This document shows positions 50,803 through 59,339 of a stretch of 64,000 nucleotides of DNA, in pieces. This DNA comes from Pyrobaculum islandicum DSM 4184. Its GTDB lineage: Archaea; Thermoproteota; Thermoprotei; Thermoproteales; Thermoproteaceae. Positions within the stretch are counted from its first letter, which is position 1. The number at the start of each line of letters is the position of its first letter. The translations under genes and the position numbers were made by a program. The stretch lies in NCBI RefSeq assembly GCF_000015205.1, contig NC_008701.1:1119436-1183435 (forward strand), in the 5' to 3' direction. The notes beneath the pieces were generated by a model. The model was not told the DNA's origin. It did no database searches and saw only the letters and a list, made by a program, of their open reading frames with translations.

Positions 50803-51582
50803 GTGGAGCTCTTAGAGAGGGAGTGGGTAAGGGGGGCTAGTTGGTATTTAGAGAAAGCTATAGAACTAGTCTCGAAGGCGGAAGATCCTCTTAAAGTTGT
50901 GGAGAGTCTGAGAAATATCAGACCTGGAATGGCGTCACTTGACTTCCTTTATCTGGTGTTAAAGGAGGCCGCCGCCAGAGGTATAGATGTTAGAGCTGTT
51001 GCGACAAGAGTAGGCTTGTATGCTGAAGAAGCCAAGAGGAGGCTCGACGACGTGATAGCTAGCTTAGAGTGTCCACGCCGCGTTATTACATTAAGCTTCA
51101 GCAGAGCCGTCACAAGATTTATTGAGAGATTTGGTAGATGTATTGAAGTGGTATATCTTGCAGAGAGCAAACCCGGCGTAGAGTTCTCCGAGGCATATGC
51201 CACATACTCCCAATATGCGGAAGTAGTCCCTATTCCAGACTCGGCACTGGGGGCTTTTAAATACGATGTAGCTGTTATCGGCCTCGACGGCCTTTATATA
51301 AACGCCGCCGTAAATAAAGTAGGCTCTCTTCCATTACTTGCAACAGCTAAGGCGAGAGACGCTGTGACCATCGCAGTTTTTGAAAGCTACAAGGCTGTGC
51401 CATTGGAGACGCCTTGGCCACCTAGGATTACAATTGAGATTGCGGGGAGAGTCGTTGAAGTTCCGTTATTTGACCACATCCCTCATAGCCTAATAAACAT
51501 GTATGTGACAGATTTCGGAATTTTTCACATAGCCAACAGTAGAGATATATTCCAGAGGGCACTAGAAAAAATATTTATGTAG
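50803..51582 (+). CDS. eIF2B alpha/beta/delta-like protein
   Basis: This 259-aa protein shows the eIF2B/ribose-1,5-bisphosphate isomerase C-terminal pattern: VITLSFSRAVTRFIE, VVYLAESKPGVEF, AVIGLDGLYINAAVNKVGSL and TIAVFESYKAVPLE, but is shorter than typical family members (about 320 aa) and divergent. It might be an isomerase-like enzyme of nucleotide salvage or a translation-associated protein. GTG start. A SWIM zinc-finger gene follows by 16 bp. Confidence 0.75.
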   Translation: MELLEREWVRGASWYLEKAIELVSKAEDPLKVVESLRNIRPGMASLDFLYLVLKEAAARGIDVRAVATRVGLYAEEAKRRLDDVIASLECPRRVITLSFSRAVTRFIERFGRCIEVVYLAESKPGVEFSEAYATYSQYAEVVPIPDSALGAFKYDVAVIGLDGLYINAAVNKVGSLPLLATAKARDAVTIAVFESYKAVPLETPWPPRITIEIAGRVVEVPLFDHIPHSLINMYVTDFGIFHIANSRDIFQRALEKIFM

Positions 51583-51598
51583 TCTCGGCGGTTGAAAA

Positions 51599-51886
51599 GT
51601 GCTGTGTAAAGATGTAGCTAAACGCGCCGTGTATAAACTAGGTGAGGAGGTATACATAGAGAGTGTAGAGAAGAGGGGAGCTTGGCTTGTAGCTATATGC
51701 TATGTAAGATCTCAGACGAGAAGAGAGGAGTGCTACCAAGTTGTGTTAAAACTTAAACTCGGCACTAGATATTTCATAGGCCATTGCGAATGTCCAGACT
51801 TTAAATATAGAGGGGGGCCTTGTAAACATATAGTTAAAGCTAAGGTGGCACTGAGAGAATACATGAAGTTAAAGAGACGAGTTTAA
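51599..51886 (+). CDS. SWIM zinc-finger protein, 95 aa
   Basis: The C-terminal half carries the SWIM pattern C-x-C-x(n)-C-x-H as GHCECPDFKYRGGPCKHIVK. SWIM domains bind DNA or partner proteins such as Rad51-like recombinases. A GTG start is used. Probably co-transcribed with the eIF2B-like gene. It ends directly at the stop of the convergent lysX. Confidence 0.82.
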   Translation: MLCKDVAKRAVYKLGEEVYIESVEKRGAWLVAICYVRSQTRREECYQVVLKLKLGTRYFIGHCECPDFKYRGGPCKHIVKAKVALREYMKLKRRV

Positions 51887-52735
51887 CTACTTTTTTGCAG
51901 TTTCAATAACTAGCCTGGCGATCTCTCCAGCGACATCTACGCCAGTTACCCTCTGTACATTCTTAAACTCGGGCACTCCGTTTACTTCCAACACCATGTA
52001 CCCCCTCTCGGATTCAACAACATCGACGCCCGAGTAATAAGTTCCAACAGCCTTGCTGGCCTTTACGGCTATGTCCTCCAGCTCTGGGTCTATTTTCACA
52101 GGCTCGGCCCTCCCCCCACGTGCTGTGTTCGTACGCCAGTCTGTAGAGACTATCCTATATATGGCGGCAACAGCTCTCTCGCCCACTACTGTTACCCTAA
52201 TGTCTCGGCCTGGCTTTTCCACATACTCCTGCACTAGATATATATGTAGATCGCTCTCCATCGCCTGCCGATGCAAAATTACAGTCTCTAAATCCTCTAC
52301 TGACTTTGCCAAGCTGACGAATCTGCCCCAAGAGCCGTCTGTAGGTTTAATAATCACAGGGTAAGACAGCCGTCTCGCCACCGACTTCGCTGCCTCTAGT
52401 CCAAAAACAAGATATGTCCGCGGCGTGGGTACGCCAGCTTCTCTCAGCCGTAGATACGTCAGATATTTGTCGTGTGATAGAACAAGTGACTGTGCCGTGT
52501 TAATGGAAATCCCGCCATTTGCCTCGTAAGTAAAAGCAGTTGGTATCACTCTGGATCTAGCCGCGAGCCTAATCACGCCAACTCTGCCAAGACCCTCCGG
52601 AGCTATCAACTCTTCTGCATTTATCAACCGTAGAGATACTCCGAGGTTTTTAAAGGCGTTGATTAAGAGCTTTTCGTCAAGTCTAGCAACGTCGTATACA
52701 AAGTCAATTTCCCCATGTCGCATTGAAACAGTCAT
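51887..52735 (-). CDS. lysX: LysX-type ATP-grasp ligase (alpha-aminoadipate-LysW ligase)
   Basis: This 282-aa ATP-grasp enzyme has SHDKYLTYLRLREAGVPTPRT, PVIIKPTDGSWGRFVSL, LVQEYVEKPGRDIRVTVVG, NTARGGRAEPVKI and GVDVVESERGYMVLEVNGVPEF. These are the landmarks of LysX/ArgX, which attach alpha-aminoadipate or glutamate to the carrier LysW. In Thermoproteales such an enzyme may serve both lysine and arginine. No lysW or other lys gene is next to it here. Confidence 0.88.
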   Translation of the reverse strand: MTVSMRHGEIDFVYDVARLDEKLLINAFKNLGVSLRLINAEELIAPEGLGRVGVIRLAARSRVIPTAFTYEANGGISINTAQSLVLSHDKYLTYLRLREAGVPTPRTYLVFGLEAAKSVARRLSYPVIIKPTDGSWGRFVSLAKSVEDLETVILHRQAMESDLHIYLVQEYVEKPGRDIRVTVVGERAVAAIYRIVSTDWRTNTARGGRAEPVKIDPELEDIAVKASKAVGTYYSGVDVVESERGYMVLEVNGVPEFKNVQRVTGVDVAGEIARLVIETAKK

Positions 52736-52816
52736 CTTTATAAATCTGATATGCCTATAACAGAATATCTAGGTATTCTCTAGGCTCTCCTTATATATTC
52801 CACATCTCCTATAGCT

Positions 52817-53023
52817 ATGAAGACAGGCCTTATCATTGTACTAAGTCTTATCGCGGTTACCCTCGGCGGCCTTTACTTGGTGTCAACCCTTAGCAACCCC
52901 TCGTTAGATCCCCTAATCCTAGCTAGAGATTTGGGTATTTCCGTAGTCTCATTAACCGCCGGCATAACAGCCCCCCTTCTCCATAGGAGATTTACTGAAG
53001 GCGACGAGGAGATAAACGCCTAA
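52817..53023 (+). CDS. Small two-TM membrane protein, 68 aa (tandem copy 1)
   Basis: Two TM segments (4-26 and 36-56) flank LSNPSLDPLILARDLGISVV, ending in a charged tail. CCTTATATATTCC lies 25 nt before the ATG. It is paralogous to the next gene (SxPSLDPLxxxRDL). No family is recognised. Confidence 0.65.
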   Translation: MKTGLIIVLSLIAVTLGGLYLVSTLSNPSLDPLILARDLGISVVSLTAGITAPLLHRRFTEGDEEINA

Positions 53024-53077
53024 GATACAACAGTATAACGACAGTAAACACTTATAAGGCCTTATAATCCCCCCTCT

Positions 53078-53269
53078 ATGAATACAAAGCCGTTAGTCTA
53101 TACACTAAGTGCTGTTGCGGTGGTTCTAGGCTTTCTCTTTCTTATAAGCACAATTTCAGCCCCTTCTCTAGACCCCCTTGTGTTTATACGTGACTTAGTC
53201 ACCTCCGTACTGGCTATAGTCCTCGGTATTTTAGCCCCAATTTTAATAAGGAGGTTTGCTACAGAGTGA
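53078..53269 (+). CDS. Small two-TM membrane protein, 63 aa (tandem copy 2)
   Basis: Same layout as the preceding gene: TM, SAPSLDPLVFIRDLVTSVLA, TM, IRRFATE. It has its own TATA-like box (CCTTATAATCC) immediately upstream. The shared APxLxxRRF end and central motif show tandem duplication. Confidence 0.65.
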   Translation: MNTKPLVYTLSAVAVVLGFLFLISTISAPSLDPLVFIRDLVTSVLAIVLGILAPILIRRFATE

Positions 53270-53316
53270 TAAATTAAGAGCTATATTTAATAATACACAA
53301 GTATTCTTGTCTAAGA

Positions 53317-53511
53317 AGTCTAGATCCTGTACTTACCTACTTCCTCTCATACCGTCTTAAAAAGTTTGGATTTGAATTAGATTCGCTAGAGGAAGACCAG
53401 GCTTTAGAAATTATAGCAAAAGCCACGGGGTCTCATATTGCCGAAGTTTTATACACTATGTATCTACAGGAGTCGTCTAAACTAGAGAGAGCCGTAATAG
53501 CCGAGCTATAA
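53317..53511 (+). CDS. Possible small protein lacking an evident start, 64 codons
   Basis: The frame SLDPVLTYFLSYRLKKFGFE...IIAKATGSHIAEVLYTMYLQESSKLERAVIAEL has convincing amino-acid use and ends at TAA 53509. No ATG, GTG or TTG stands at its head; a TTG at 53307 is out of frame. TATATTTAATAATA (about 53282) sits at promoter distance. Either a frameshift, a rare start codon or a decayed gene. The opening SLDP echoes the two preceding small proteins. Confidence 0.35.
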   Translation, partial: SLDPVLTYFLSYRLKKFGFELDSLEEDQALEIIAKATGSHIAEVLYTMYLQESSKLERAVIAEL

Positions 53512-53640
53512 TCTACGTCTCTGTTTAAGTCTGAGGTAGACGAGTTATATTACATGTGTACACTCGGCCGCGGGCGGGCTTGTCATACAACCGCAGACGC
53601 GGCTGTCAAGCCCAGAACTTTGGATATTCTAAAATTTAAA

Positions 53641-53928
53641 CTATACCGTTGGGAGAATTCTAAAGTCTTGAAACTCTCCCTTGTACTCCTCCCAATCTAC
53701 CTCTACTTCTTCTACTCTAGCCCCGGGGGGTCCTACCTTAGCCCACTCAATTACTTTAGCCACGGCGTCGCGCGGCCCCTCTAGCACTGCCTCTACAGTT
53801 CTTCCATCTGATCTATTTCTTACCCATCCCCTAACGCCGTATCTTACGGCTATCTCTTTCATAGACTGGCGGAAGAATACGCCTTGAACTTTCCCTTTGA
53901 TGTAGAGGTGGGCCCGTACGTTTTCCAC
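53641..53928 (-). CDS. Acylphosphatase
   Basis: This 95-aa protein matches the family almost completely: [20 protein letters not shown] (catalytic Arg and P-loop-like GxVQGVxFR), [20 protein letters not shown] (catalytic Asn) and [12 protein letters not shown]. It hydrolyses acyl phosphates such as 1,3-bisphosphoglycerate or carbamoyl phosphate. It diverges from deoC. Confidence 0.95.
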   Translation of the reverse strand: MENVRAHLYIKGKVQGVFFRQSMKEIAVRYGVRGWVRNRSDGRTVEAVLEGPRDAVAKVIEWAKVGPPGARVEEVEVDWEEYKGEFQDFRILPTV

Positions 53929-53981
53929 ATGGCGTCTTTATAGTCGTCTTATAAGTTTTAAAGACTTACATTACGGTCTAT

Positions 53982-54665
53982 ATGCTACATTTAGTCGATT
54001 ACGCCCTTCTTAAGCCGTATCTAACTTTAGAAGAGGTGGTGAGAGGCGCCCAGAGGGCTGAGGAGCTTGGGGTGGCGGCTTACTGTGTAAACCCAGTGTA
54101 TGTGCCTTATGTACGTAGGGTGTTACGTCGTGTGAAATTATGCGCTGTCGTAGACTTTCCCTTTGGCGCCATGCCTACGGCAGTTAGAGCGGCGCTTGTG
54201 GAGAGACTAGCCGACTATGTTGAAGAGCTAGACATAGTAGCGCCTATAGGTTTGGTTAAATCTCATATGTGGGCTGACGTGAGACGAGATTTAATCACAG
54301 TTGTAGGAGCTGCGGGTGGCAGGGTGGTGAAAGTGATTGTCGAAGAGCCTTACCTAACCGACGAGGAGAGATATAGGCTCTATGACATAGTGGCAGAATC
54401 GGGAGCCCACTTTATCAAAAGCTCCACAGGCTTCGCCGAGGAGGGGTATGCGAAACAGCTGGGAAACCCCATATATTCTACGCCAGAGAGGGCAGCCGCG
54501 ATTGCAAGATATATCAGAGAGAGAGGCTATAAACTCGGTGTAAAAATGGCGGGCGGGATTAGAACTGCCGAACAAGCAAAGGCGATTATAGACGCCATAG
54601 GCTTTGGGATAGATCCCACGCGTGTAAGATTAGGCACCTCTACTCCTGAGGTGTTAAAAACCTGA
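53982..54665 (+). CDS. deoC: Deoxyribose-phosphate aldolase
   Basis: This 227-aa class I aldolase converts 2-deoxyribose 5-phosphate to glyceraldehyde 3-phosphate and acetaldehyde. It has VDYALLKPYLTLEEV, DFPFGAMPTAVR, ELDIVAPIGLVKS, HFIKSSTGF with Schiff-base K146, and VKMAGGIRTAEQA with a second lysine. Normal archaeal length. A transposon-related GC-rich relic begins right after its stop. Confidence 0.95.
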   Translation: MLHLVDYALLKPYLTLEEVVRGAQRAEELGVAAYCVNPVYVPYVRRVLRRVKLCAVVDFPFGAMPTAVRAALVERLADYVEELDIVAPIGLVKSHMWADVRRDLITVVGAAGGRVVKVIVEEPYLTDEERYRLYDIVAESGAHFIKSSTGFAEEGYAKQLGNPIYSTPERAAAIARYIRERGYKLGVKMAGGIRTAEQAKAIIDAIGFGIDPTRVRLGTSTPEVLKT

Positions 54666-54678
54666 CTTTTCCCTACTG

Positions 54679-55015
54679 CCCCTTACGCGGCGCCAGCCCC
54701 CGGTGGGCTCGGGTGCGCCCGGAGCCGTGGCTCCATTGGCGCCGCCCATGAGACAAACACGGCGAGAGTATTGGGCGAAGTCAACACGGCATCGCTGGCC
54801 GTTACAACGGCAAGCCCGACTATAAACAGTACTGCGCCCATACCTTCCTTTCAACTCCTTCACTTTCGCATGAGCCACATCCGCGGCCCTGGGGCCTGAC
54901 GACTAGGGGGCACCGCCAGCCCCAATGACCCGAGCCCCCTCGCCCGCGGCTGCCCAAGCGACTCCGGGCGGGTCCCAAGCTCCCCGGGGAGGGCCGGGTT
55001 GCAAAAGGGGGCAAA
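54679..55015 (+). mobile_element. Non-autonomous TnpB-related element: end hairpin plus orphan right end
   Basis: The left part, CCCCTTACGCGGCGCC with a GGCGCCA/TGGCGCC hairpin (54689-54743), matches the sequence before the TnpB remnant at 62098 and the rgy 3' hairpin. The right part (about 54850-55015) has TTCACTTTCGCATGAGCC, GCGGCCCTGGGGCC, CAATGACCCGAGCCCC and CCCCGGGGAGGGCCGGG, the group-B omega RNA/right-end series found at 30730-30912. No tnpB lies between. It looks like a MITE-type derivative that still holds the guide-RNA scaffold. Confidence 0.6.
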
Positions 55016-55148
55016 CAACCCTCTCCTATTTTCTGATTTTAAAATCCTTCTGTATTTGACTTTAAGCGTCTCTGAACATCAAGTGAAGCGTTTTTTCAAT
55101 TGCACTTCTGAATCTTAATCTTCATAAAAACAGCGATATACGCGACTG

Positions 55149-55466
55149 TCAACGTGGGGTTTGCTTCCCTATAAGCAACTTCAACGCCACTGTAAGGGCT
55201 GTGAAGCCAAGTCCGATAAGCGCCAGAGGGAGTAGTCGTTCAAGAGATTTGACAGGCCTATCTCCTCCCAATAACTCTAGGCCTTTCTCCGTTAGTGTGT
55301 ATTTAGTACCAAATAATGTACGTATCTTCTTGGCTAAACCCTGGGCTTCTAGAGACTCTAATACTGCTTGGACATCATGAAATTCTAGGTTAAACATCTC
55401 GGCTATTTCCTCTGGTTCTGCGTCATTGGCTATAGCTTCTAGGATGAGGCGTTGTATTTCGTTCAT
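55149..55466 (-). CDS. Winged-HTH protein with C-terminal TM, 105 aa
   Basis: The N-terminus is a short wHTH (IQRLILEAIANDAEPEEIAE, LEFHDVQAVLESLEAQGL, wing TKYTLTEKGLELL) and the C-terminus one TM (about 79-98) with a basic tail. It overlaps the phospholipase D-like gene by 4 bp, so it probably regulates or follows that surface protein. Membrane-tethered regulators recur in this window (see 18859). Confidence 0.7.
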   Translation of the reverse strand: MNEIQRLILEAIANDAEPEEIAEMFNLEFHDVQAVLESLEAQGLAKKIRTLFGTKYTLTEKGLELLGGDRPVKSLERLLPLALIGLGFTALTVALKLLIGKQTPR

Positions 55467-56530
55467 GGCTTCTTTCTATTCATCCACATTACAAACAAAA
55501 TAGCTAGCAGAATAACAACTAGCCAAAAGACTATATGCCAGGAGATCCCACTTTCTTTAGACACCGGCGTGGTAGTTGTAGAAGTAGGTATATGTGTCGG
55601 CGCGTGTTCTGCGGTGTTCTGTGATTGTGACGTCTCTATCTTGCCTCCCGCCTCTTTATACCACTGGATGATTAAGGACTTTAGTCTCTGGGCTAGCTGG
55701 GGGTTGTGTATCAGAAGCCCCACTTCTCTGTTTCTCTGGATGGAGTAGTAGCCTATGTTTATTGAGCCGACGTAGACGTAGTCTCCCACTACGATTATCT
55801 TTGCGACGAGGTCCTCGTCTACGGCAGCCCTTATGTCTGCATCCGTCCTAGCGACTACGGCGTAGTAGGTGAGGTGCTGGACTATATACTGCACAAGGCC
55901 TGAGTCCATGTATATCTGTTCCATGGCGATGTAGAGGTCGCCCTTCTGCTGGAGGATCCAGAGGAGGCCCTCCTCCGAGTTTATCGGCGATACCAAGACG
56001 CCGGGGTAGTTGTAGTTGGGGTAGACCCTCCTGTAGTCGTTGAGTACGATTGTGGCTAGTTGCTTAGCCAAGGTGGCGTTTTTGATGACCAACATGACGC
56101 CCTTATTCCTCTGGAAGCCTGAGGCGGTCGGGTTTATATTTCCTATTATGACCGTCTCGTTGTCGATTACATACAGCTTGGTGTGGACGTTGGGGAAGTC
56201 GTTGTTCCACGCCACCTTTACGCCGTTTTCCTCCATGTACTTAGCCAGCTCTTTAGCCTGTGGCGGCACCCCGCCGTATACCCTCGCCGATAGGACCACG
56301 TAAACCTCTACGCCTCTCTTAGCCGCGGACACAAGCGCATCTGCCAGCTCCCTATAGGTGAGGACATACACCTCCACGTATACAGACTTCTTAGCCGCTT
56401 TCACGTAGTCCACTATCTTGGTTGTGTTTATGGGCGAGACGAGGACGCTCTGGACGTCCAGCCTAATGGGCGATACCGCCAGCGCCAACAACGCAAGCAG
56501 AAGTGCCAGAGCTAGAACGCGCATAGGCAT
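55463..56530 (-). CDS. Surface-anchored phospholipase D/nuclease-family protein
   Basis: This 355-aa protein has a signal peptide (1-21), two PLD-like repeats, a Ser/Thr stalk (about 300-325) and a C-terminal TM plus basic end. The first HKD motif is intact, VHTKLYVIDNETVIIGNINPT (H116, K118, D123). The second, LVAKIIVVGDYVYVGSIN, keeps Lys and Asp but has lost the His. PLD-type enzymes need two HKD motifs, so it may dimerise or be weakly active. Substrate could be extracellular DNA or lipid. Confidence 0.8.
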   Translation of the reverse strand: MPMRVLALALLLALLALAVSPIRLDVQSVLVSPINTTKIVDYVKAAKKSVYVEVYVLTYRELADALVSAAKRGVEVYVVLSARVYGGVPPQAKELAKYMEENGVKVAWNNDFPNVHTKLYVIDNETVIIGNINPTASGFQRNKGVMLVIKNATLAKQLATIVLNDYRRVYPNYNYPGVLVSPINSEEGLLWILQQKGDLYIAMEQIYMDSGLVQYIVQHLTYYAVVARTDADIRAAVDEDLVAKIIVVGDYVYVGSINIGYYSIQRNREVGLLIHNPQLAQRLKSLIIQWYKEAGGKIETSQSQNTAEHAPTHIPTSTTTTPVSKESGISWHIVFWLVVILLAILFVMWMNRKKP

Positions 56531-56546
56531 ATATACACTACATCTT

Positions 56547-57044
56547 TTAACTTTTGCGTTTTGTGAGCCTATACCAGAGACTTTCTCTCACGAGGGTGTA
56601 GCCGAGGGCTTCTGCAACTGCAACGGCCTCTCGCATCTTTTTCTCTAGCTCCCAGGCGCTGTGTGGATTTGTGACGCCGGCCGACTCGGGGGTCCAGTCG
56701 TACACTACCACGAGCCGCTTTGCCACACGTTCCATTTCCTTCAGCGCGGCGGCCACGTTTTTTATGTGGTGTAAGGCGGCGACTGAAACCGCCGAGTCGC
56801 ACTCGCCGTCTCTAAACGGGAGGGACTCGGCTGGCGCCAGTATTGCCTTCAGGAGACCGGCTTTTACGAAGTCTCTAAAGGCCGACCTTAAATAGGAGAT
56901 AGCTCCCGGATCTATGTCTATTGCGCATACCTCTAGCCCACGTCTTAGTAATAAGAGAGTTGTATTGCCGTAGCCTGCGCCTACCTCTACGACTGTGTGT
57001 CCAAGGTCGAAATCTTCGAGATCTTTTACAATTTCCTCTATCAC
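56547..57044 (-). CDS. SAM-dependent methyltransferase, 165 aa
   Basis: Class I fold: TVVEVGAGYGNTTLLLLRRG, VCAIDIDPGAI, ESLPFRDGECDSAVSVAALHHI, then RLVVVYDWTPES. The small size and ALHHI motif match ubiE/BioC-like methyltransferases of unknown substrate. It overlaps the upstream DHH-family gene by 4 bp, so the two are co-translated. Confidence 0.85.
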   Translation of the reverse strand: MIEEIVKDLEDFDLGHTVVEVGAGYGNTTLLLLRRGLEVCAIDIDPGAISYLRSAFRDFVKAGLLKAILAPAESLPFRDGECDSAVSVAALHHIKNVAAALKEMERVAKRLVVVYDWTPESAGVTNPHSAWELEKKMREAVAVAEALGYTLVRESLWYRLTKRKS

Positions 57045-58162
57045 AATTGTTTCAATGCTAGCTTGGCGGCGGCTTCGGCGTTTTCGGCTTTTACCACGGC
57101 GAGGAAGCCCGACGCATGTTTAAAGACGACCTCGGATCCTTGTAGTTTTCTAAAGTCTATAACGTCTGCATGTCTGTCAGGGCGCCAGAGGGTATAAGCG
57201 CCTGGATTTCTTTTATCTTTTACTACGATAAAAACAGGCTCTACGGAGATTATGCCAAGGTCTTGAAGGGCATTCCAGAGGGGGCCTGGCGGGAGGTAAT
57301 CTTCTACTGCCACCGCCGTGATAGGCCCTCTAATTATGGTATAGCGACCTGTTGCCGCCGCTTCAGCTGCCTTTCTAGCCTCTGAGTAATGCCTCTCTAG
57401 GCCTTTCAATACATAGGGCTCAAGCTCGGGCACTGCCAGTACGGCGTAACACCCAAAGTCTATTCCAAAACTCGTCTCTAGCGCGTCTTTACTCATGGAA
57501 GTGGTTAAAACGTCTTTTGTGGCGGCTAGCATAAGTCTCAGTGTATTAAATGTCCTTGGGAATTTTTCGACTAGGTCTATAAATGGGATACGTTCGGCGA
57601 TTTTAAAAGCCTCTGCAAAACTGGGGAGGTCTACTTCGAGCTTTGAATACACAGCCTCGGCTAATAGATCTAGGAATTTTGTCTCTTTAACTAAGCCGAA
57701 GGGGGTTGTCTCGGCGAAATATTTAGCTATGCCGTTGTTAAGAGAGTTCCCATAGGGCCCCGACCAACGTTTCGCCACGGGGCCAAAACGGTCGTAGAGA
57801 TCTATATAATGTAATAGCGTAGCGATGAGAGGTCTAGTCTTAAGGTCAAGAGCTACTGTCACCTGTATTATTGTAGAAGGTTCGTCTGCAGGGTCTTTAA
57901 CACCATGGTGATCCAATACTACGAATCTCTCTGGCAATACGTCTCTAAATGTATCTCCGATGTCAAATATGATCACATCGCCGTCTAGTTTAATTATTTC
58001 CTCTGCCGTGTTTAGCCTATATATGGCTTCAGCGCCGTGTCTATAGAGGAGGGCTGCGGCAAGTGTGTCATCCATATGGGCTACGCCTCCGTGTGTTACA
58101 GCCTTGAACTTTGCCCTCCTGATAATTTCAGCCGCCTTAATAACATCATTTAGCCAACTCAT
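57041..58162 (-). CDS. MYG1/DHH-superfamily protein
   Basis: This 373-aa protein shows the UPF0160/MYG1 pattern: VTHGGVAHMDDTLAAALL (metal ligands H, D, D), VIIFDIGDTF and VVLDHHG, with a C-terminal domain including RGPITAVAVEDYLPPGPLW. MYG1 in eukaryotes is a 3'-5' RNA exonuclease; DHH relatives also cleave small nucleotides. It heads an operon with a methyltransferase, hinting at nucleic-acid metabolism. Confidence 0.8.
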   Translation of the reverse strand: MSWLNDVIKAAEIIRRAKFKAVTHGGVAHMDDTLAAALLYRHGAEAIYRLNTAEEIIKLDGDVIIFDIGDTFRDVLPERFVVLDHHGVKDPADEPSTIIQVTVALDLKTRPLIATLLHYIDLYDRFGPVAKRWSGPYGNSLNNGIAKYFAETTPFGLVKETKFLDLLAEAVYSKLEVDLPSFAEAFKIAERIPFIDLVEKFPRTFNTLRLMLAATKDVLTTSMSKDALETSFGIDFGCYAVLAVPELEPYVLKGLERHYSEARKAAEAAATGRYTIIRGPITAVAVEDYLPPGPLWNALQDLGIISVEPVFIVVKDKRNPGAYTLWRPDRHADVIDFRKLQGSEVVFKHASGFLAVVKAENAEAAAKLALKQL

Positions 58163-58211
58163 TTAGCTTTAGAACATATCTAAACTTAAATTTCTGTGTC
58201 TTGTAAAATAC

Positions 58212-59282
58212 GTGGTTTCTGTTATAGTTCAAAACTTGTGGAAGATTTACCCCCCTAATGTTCATGCCTTGAGAGATGTAAATGTTGAAGTTAAGGACGG
58301 CGAGTTTTTAGTGATGTTGGGCCCCTCAGGGTCTGGCAAAACGACGTTTATCAGATGTATAGCTGGTCTTGAAACGCCTACTAAAGGCCGCATTTTCTTT
58401 GGCGATAGGCTCATAGTAGACATAGAGAGAGGTGTAAACACTCCACCTGCCAAAAGAAGTGTAGGTATGGTTTTTCAAAACTGGGCGCTTTACCCACATA
58501 TGAAGGTTTTTGACAATATAGCCTTTCCACTTAAAATCAAGAAAGTACCAAAACACGAGATTGAGAAGAAAGTAAGAGAGATTGCCGAGGCGTTAGATAT
58601 CGCAGATCTTTTAGACCGCTATCCGCGGCAACTCTCGGGAGGTCAGCAACAGAGGGTTGCCATAGCGCGGGCGTTGGTGAAAGAGCCACAGATACTGCTT
58701 TTAGACGAGCCTTTTTCTAACCTAGACGCCCGTCTCCGTATTTCTGCAAGAGAGTTTGTCAAAAGTCTCCAGAGGAAGCTAAAAATCACGACTATACTCG
58801 TTACACATGACCAACACGATGCCTATGCTTTAGCCGATAGGATTATGATAATTAACAACGGCGTTATTCAACAAGTAGGCACCACAGAGGAGATCTTGAA
58901 TAGCCCGGCTAATACATTTGTAGCACAGTTCTTTGGCGATCCCCCCATAAATCTTGTCGAGGGGGAGGGACGTGGCGAATATGTGGATCTTGGCGATCTT
59001 AAAATACCAATAATGGCGCCTCTCGGCAAATTACAAATAGGCATTAGGCCAACGGACATCTATATTGCAGAGACTCCACTATCTCCAGAAGACTTGGAGC
59101 TCCCTCCTGGCCGTGTGAAACTCGTAGAGTATCTGGGTTTTACGCCTATTGCCGTAGTTAAATGGGAAAGAACAGAGTTGAGAACCGTGGTATATAACAG
59201 AGTTAAAGAGGGCGATTTAGCTAAAGTGTATTTAAAGAGAGACGGTATAAAGCTTTTCAAAGATGGAATAAGAGTGCGTTAA
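58212..59282 (+). CDS. ABC transporter ATPase, sugar (MalK/CUT1) type, orphan
   Basis: This 356-aa ATPase has Walker A GPSGSGKTT, LSGGQQQRVAIARALV and LLLDEPFSNLDARLR, plus the C-terminal OB-type regulatory domain with LQIGIRPTDIYIAE typical of MalK/UgpC. No permease or binding-protein gene is adjacent; such ATPases can serve several sugar permeases encoded elsewhere. Confidence 0.92.
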   Translation: MVSVIVQNLWKIYPPNVHALRDVNVEVKDGEFLVMLGPSGSGKTTFIRCIAGLETPTKGRIFFGDRLIVDIERGVNTPPAKRSVGMVFQNWALYPHMKVFDNIAFPLKIKKVPKHEIEKKVREIAEALDIADLLDRYPRQLSGGQQQRVAIARALVKEPQILLLDEPFSNLDARLRISAREFVKSLQRKLKITTILVTHDQHDAYALADRIMIINNGVIQQVGTTEEILNSPANTFVAQFFGDPPINLVEGEGRGEYVDLGDLKIPIMAPLGKLQIGIRPTDIYIAETPLSPEDLELPPGRVKLVEYLGFTPIAVVKWERTELRTVVYNRVKEGDLAKVYLKRDGIKLFKDGIRVR

Positions 59283-59339
59283 ATATATTTCATAAAGTTC
59301 AAATCCACAATCTTTAATTACCACACCTAGATTCTCATT

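Noticed and set aside
55020-55148. C/D-box sRNA near 55080
   Set aside because: CTGA and GTGAAGC are present but the spacing to the next CTGA is too long and no upstream C box exists.
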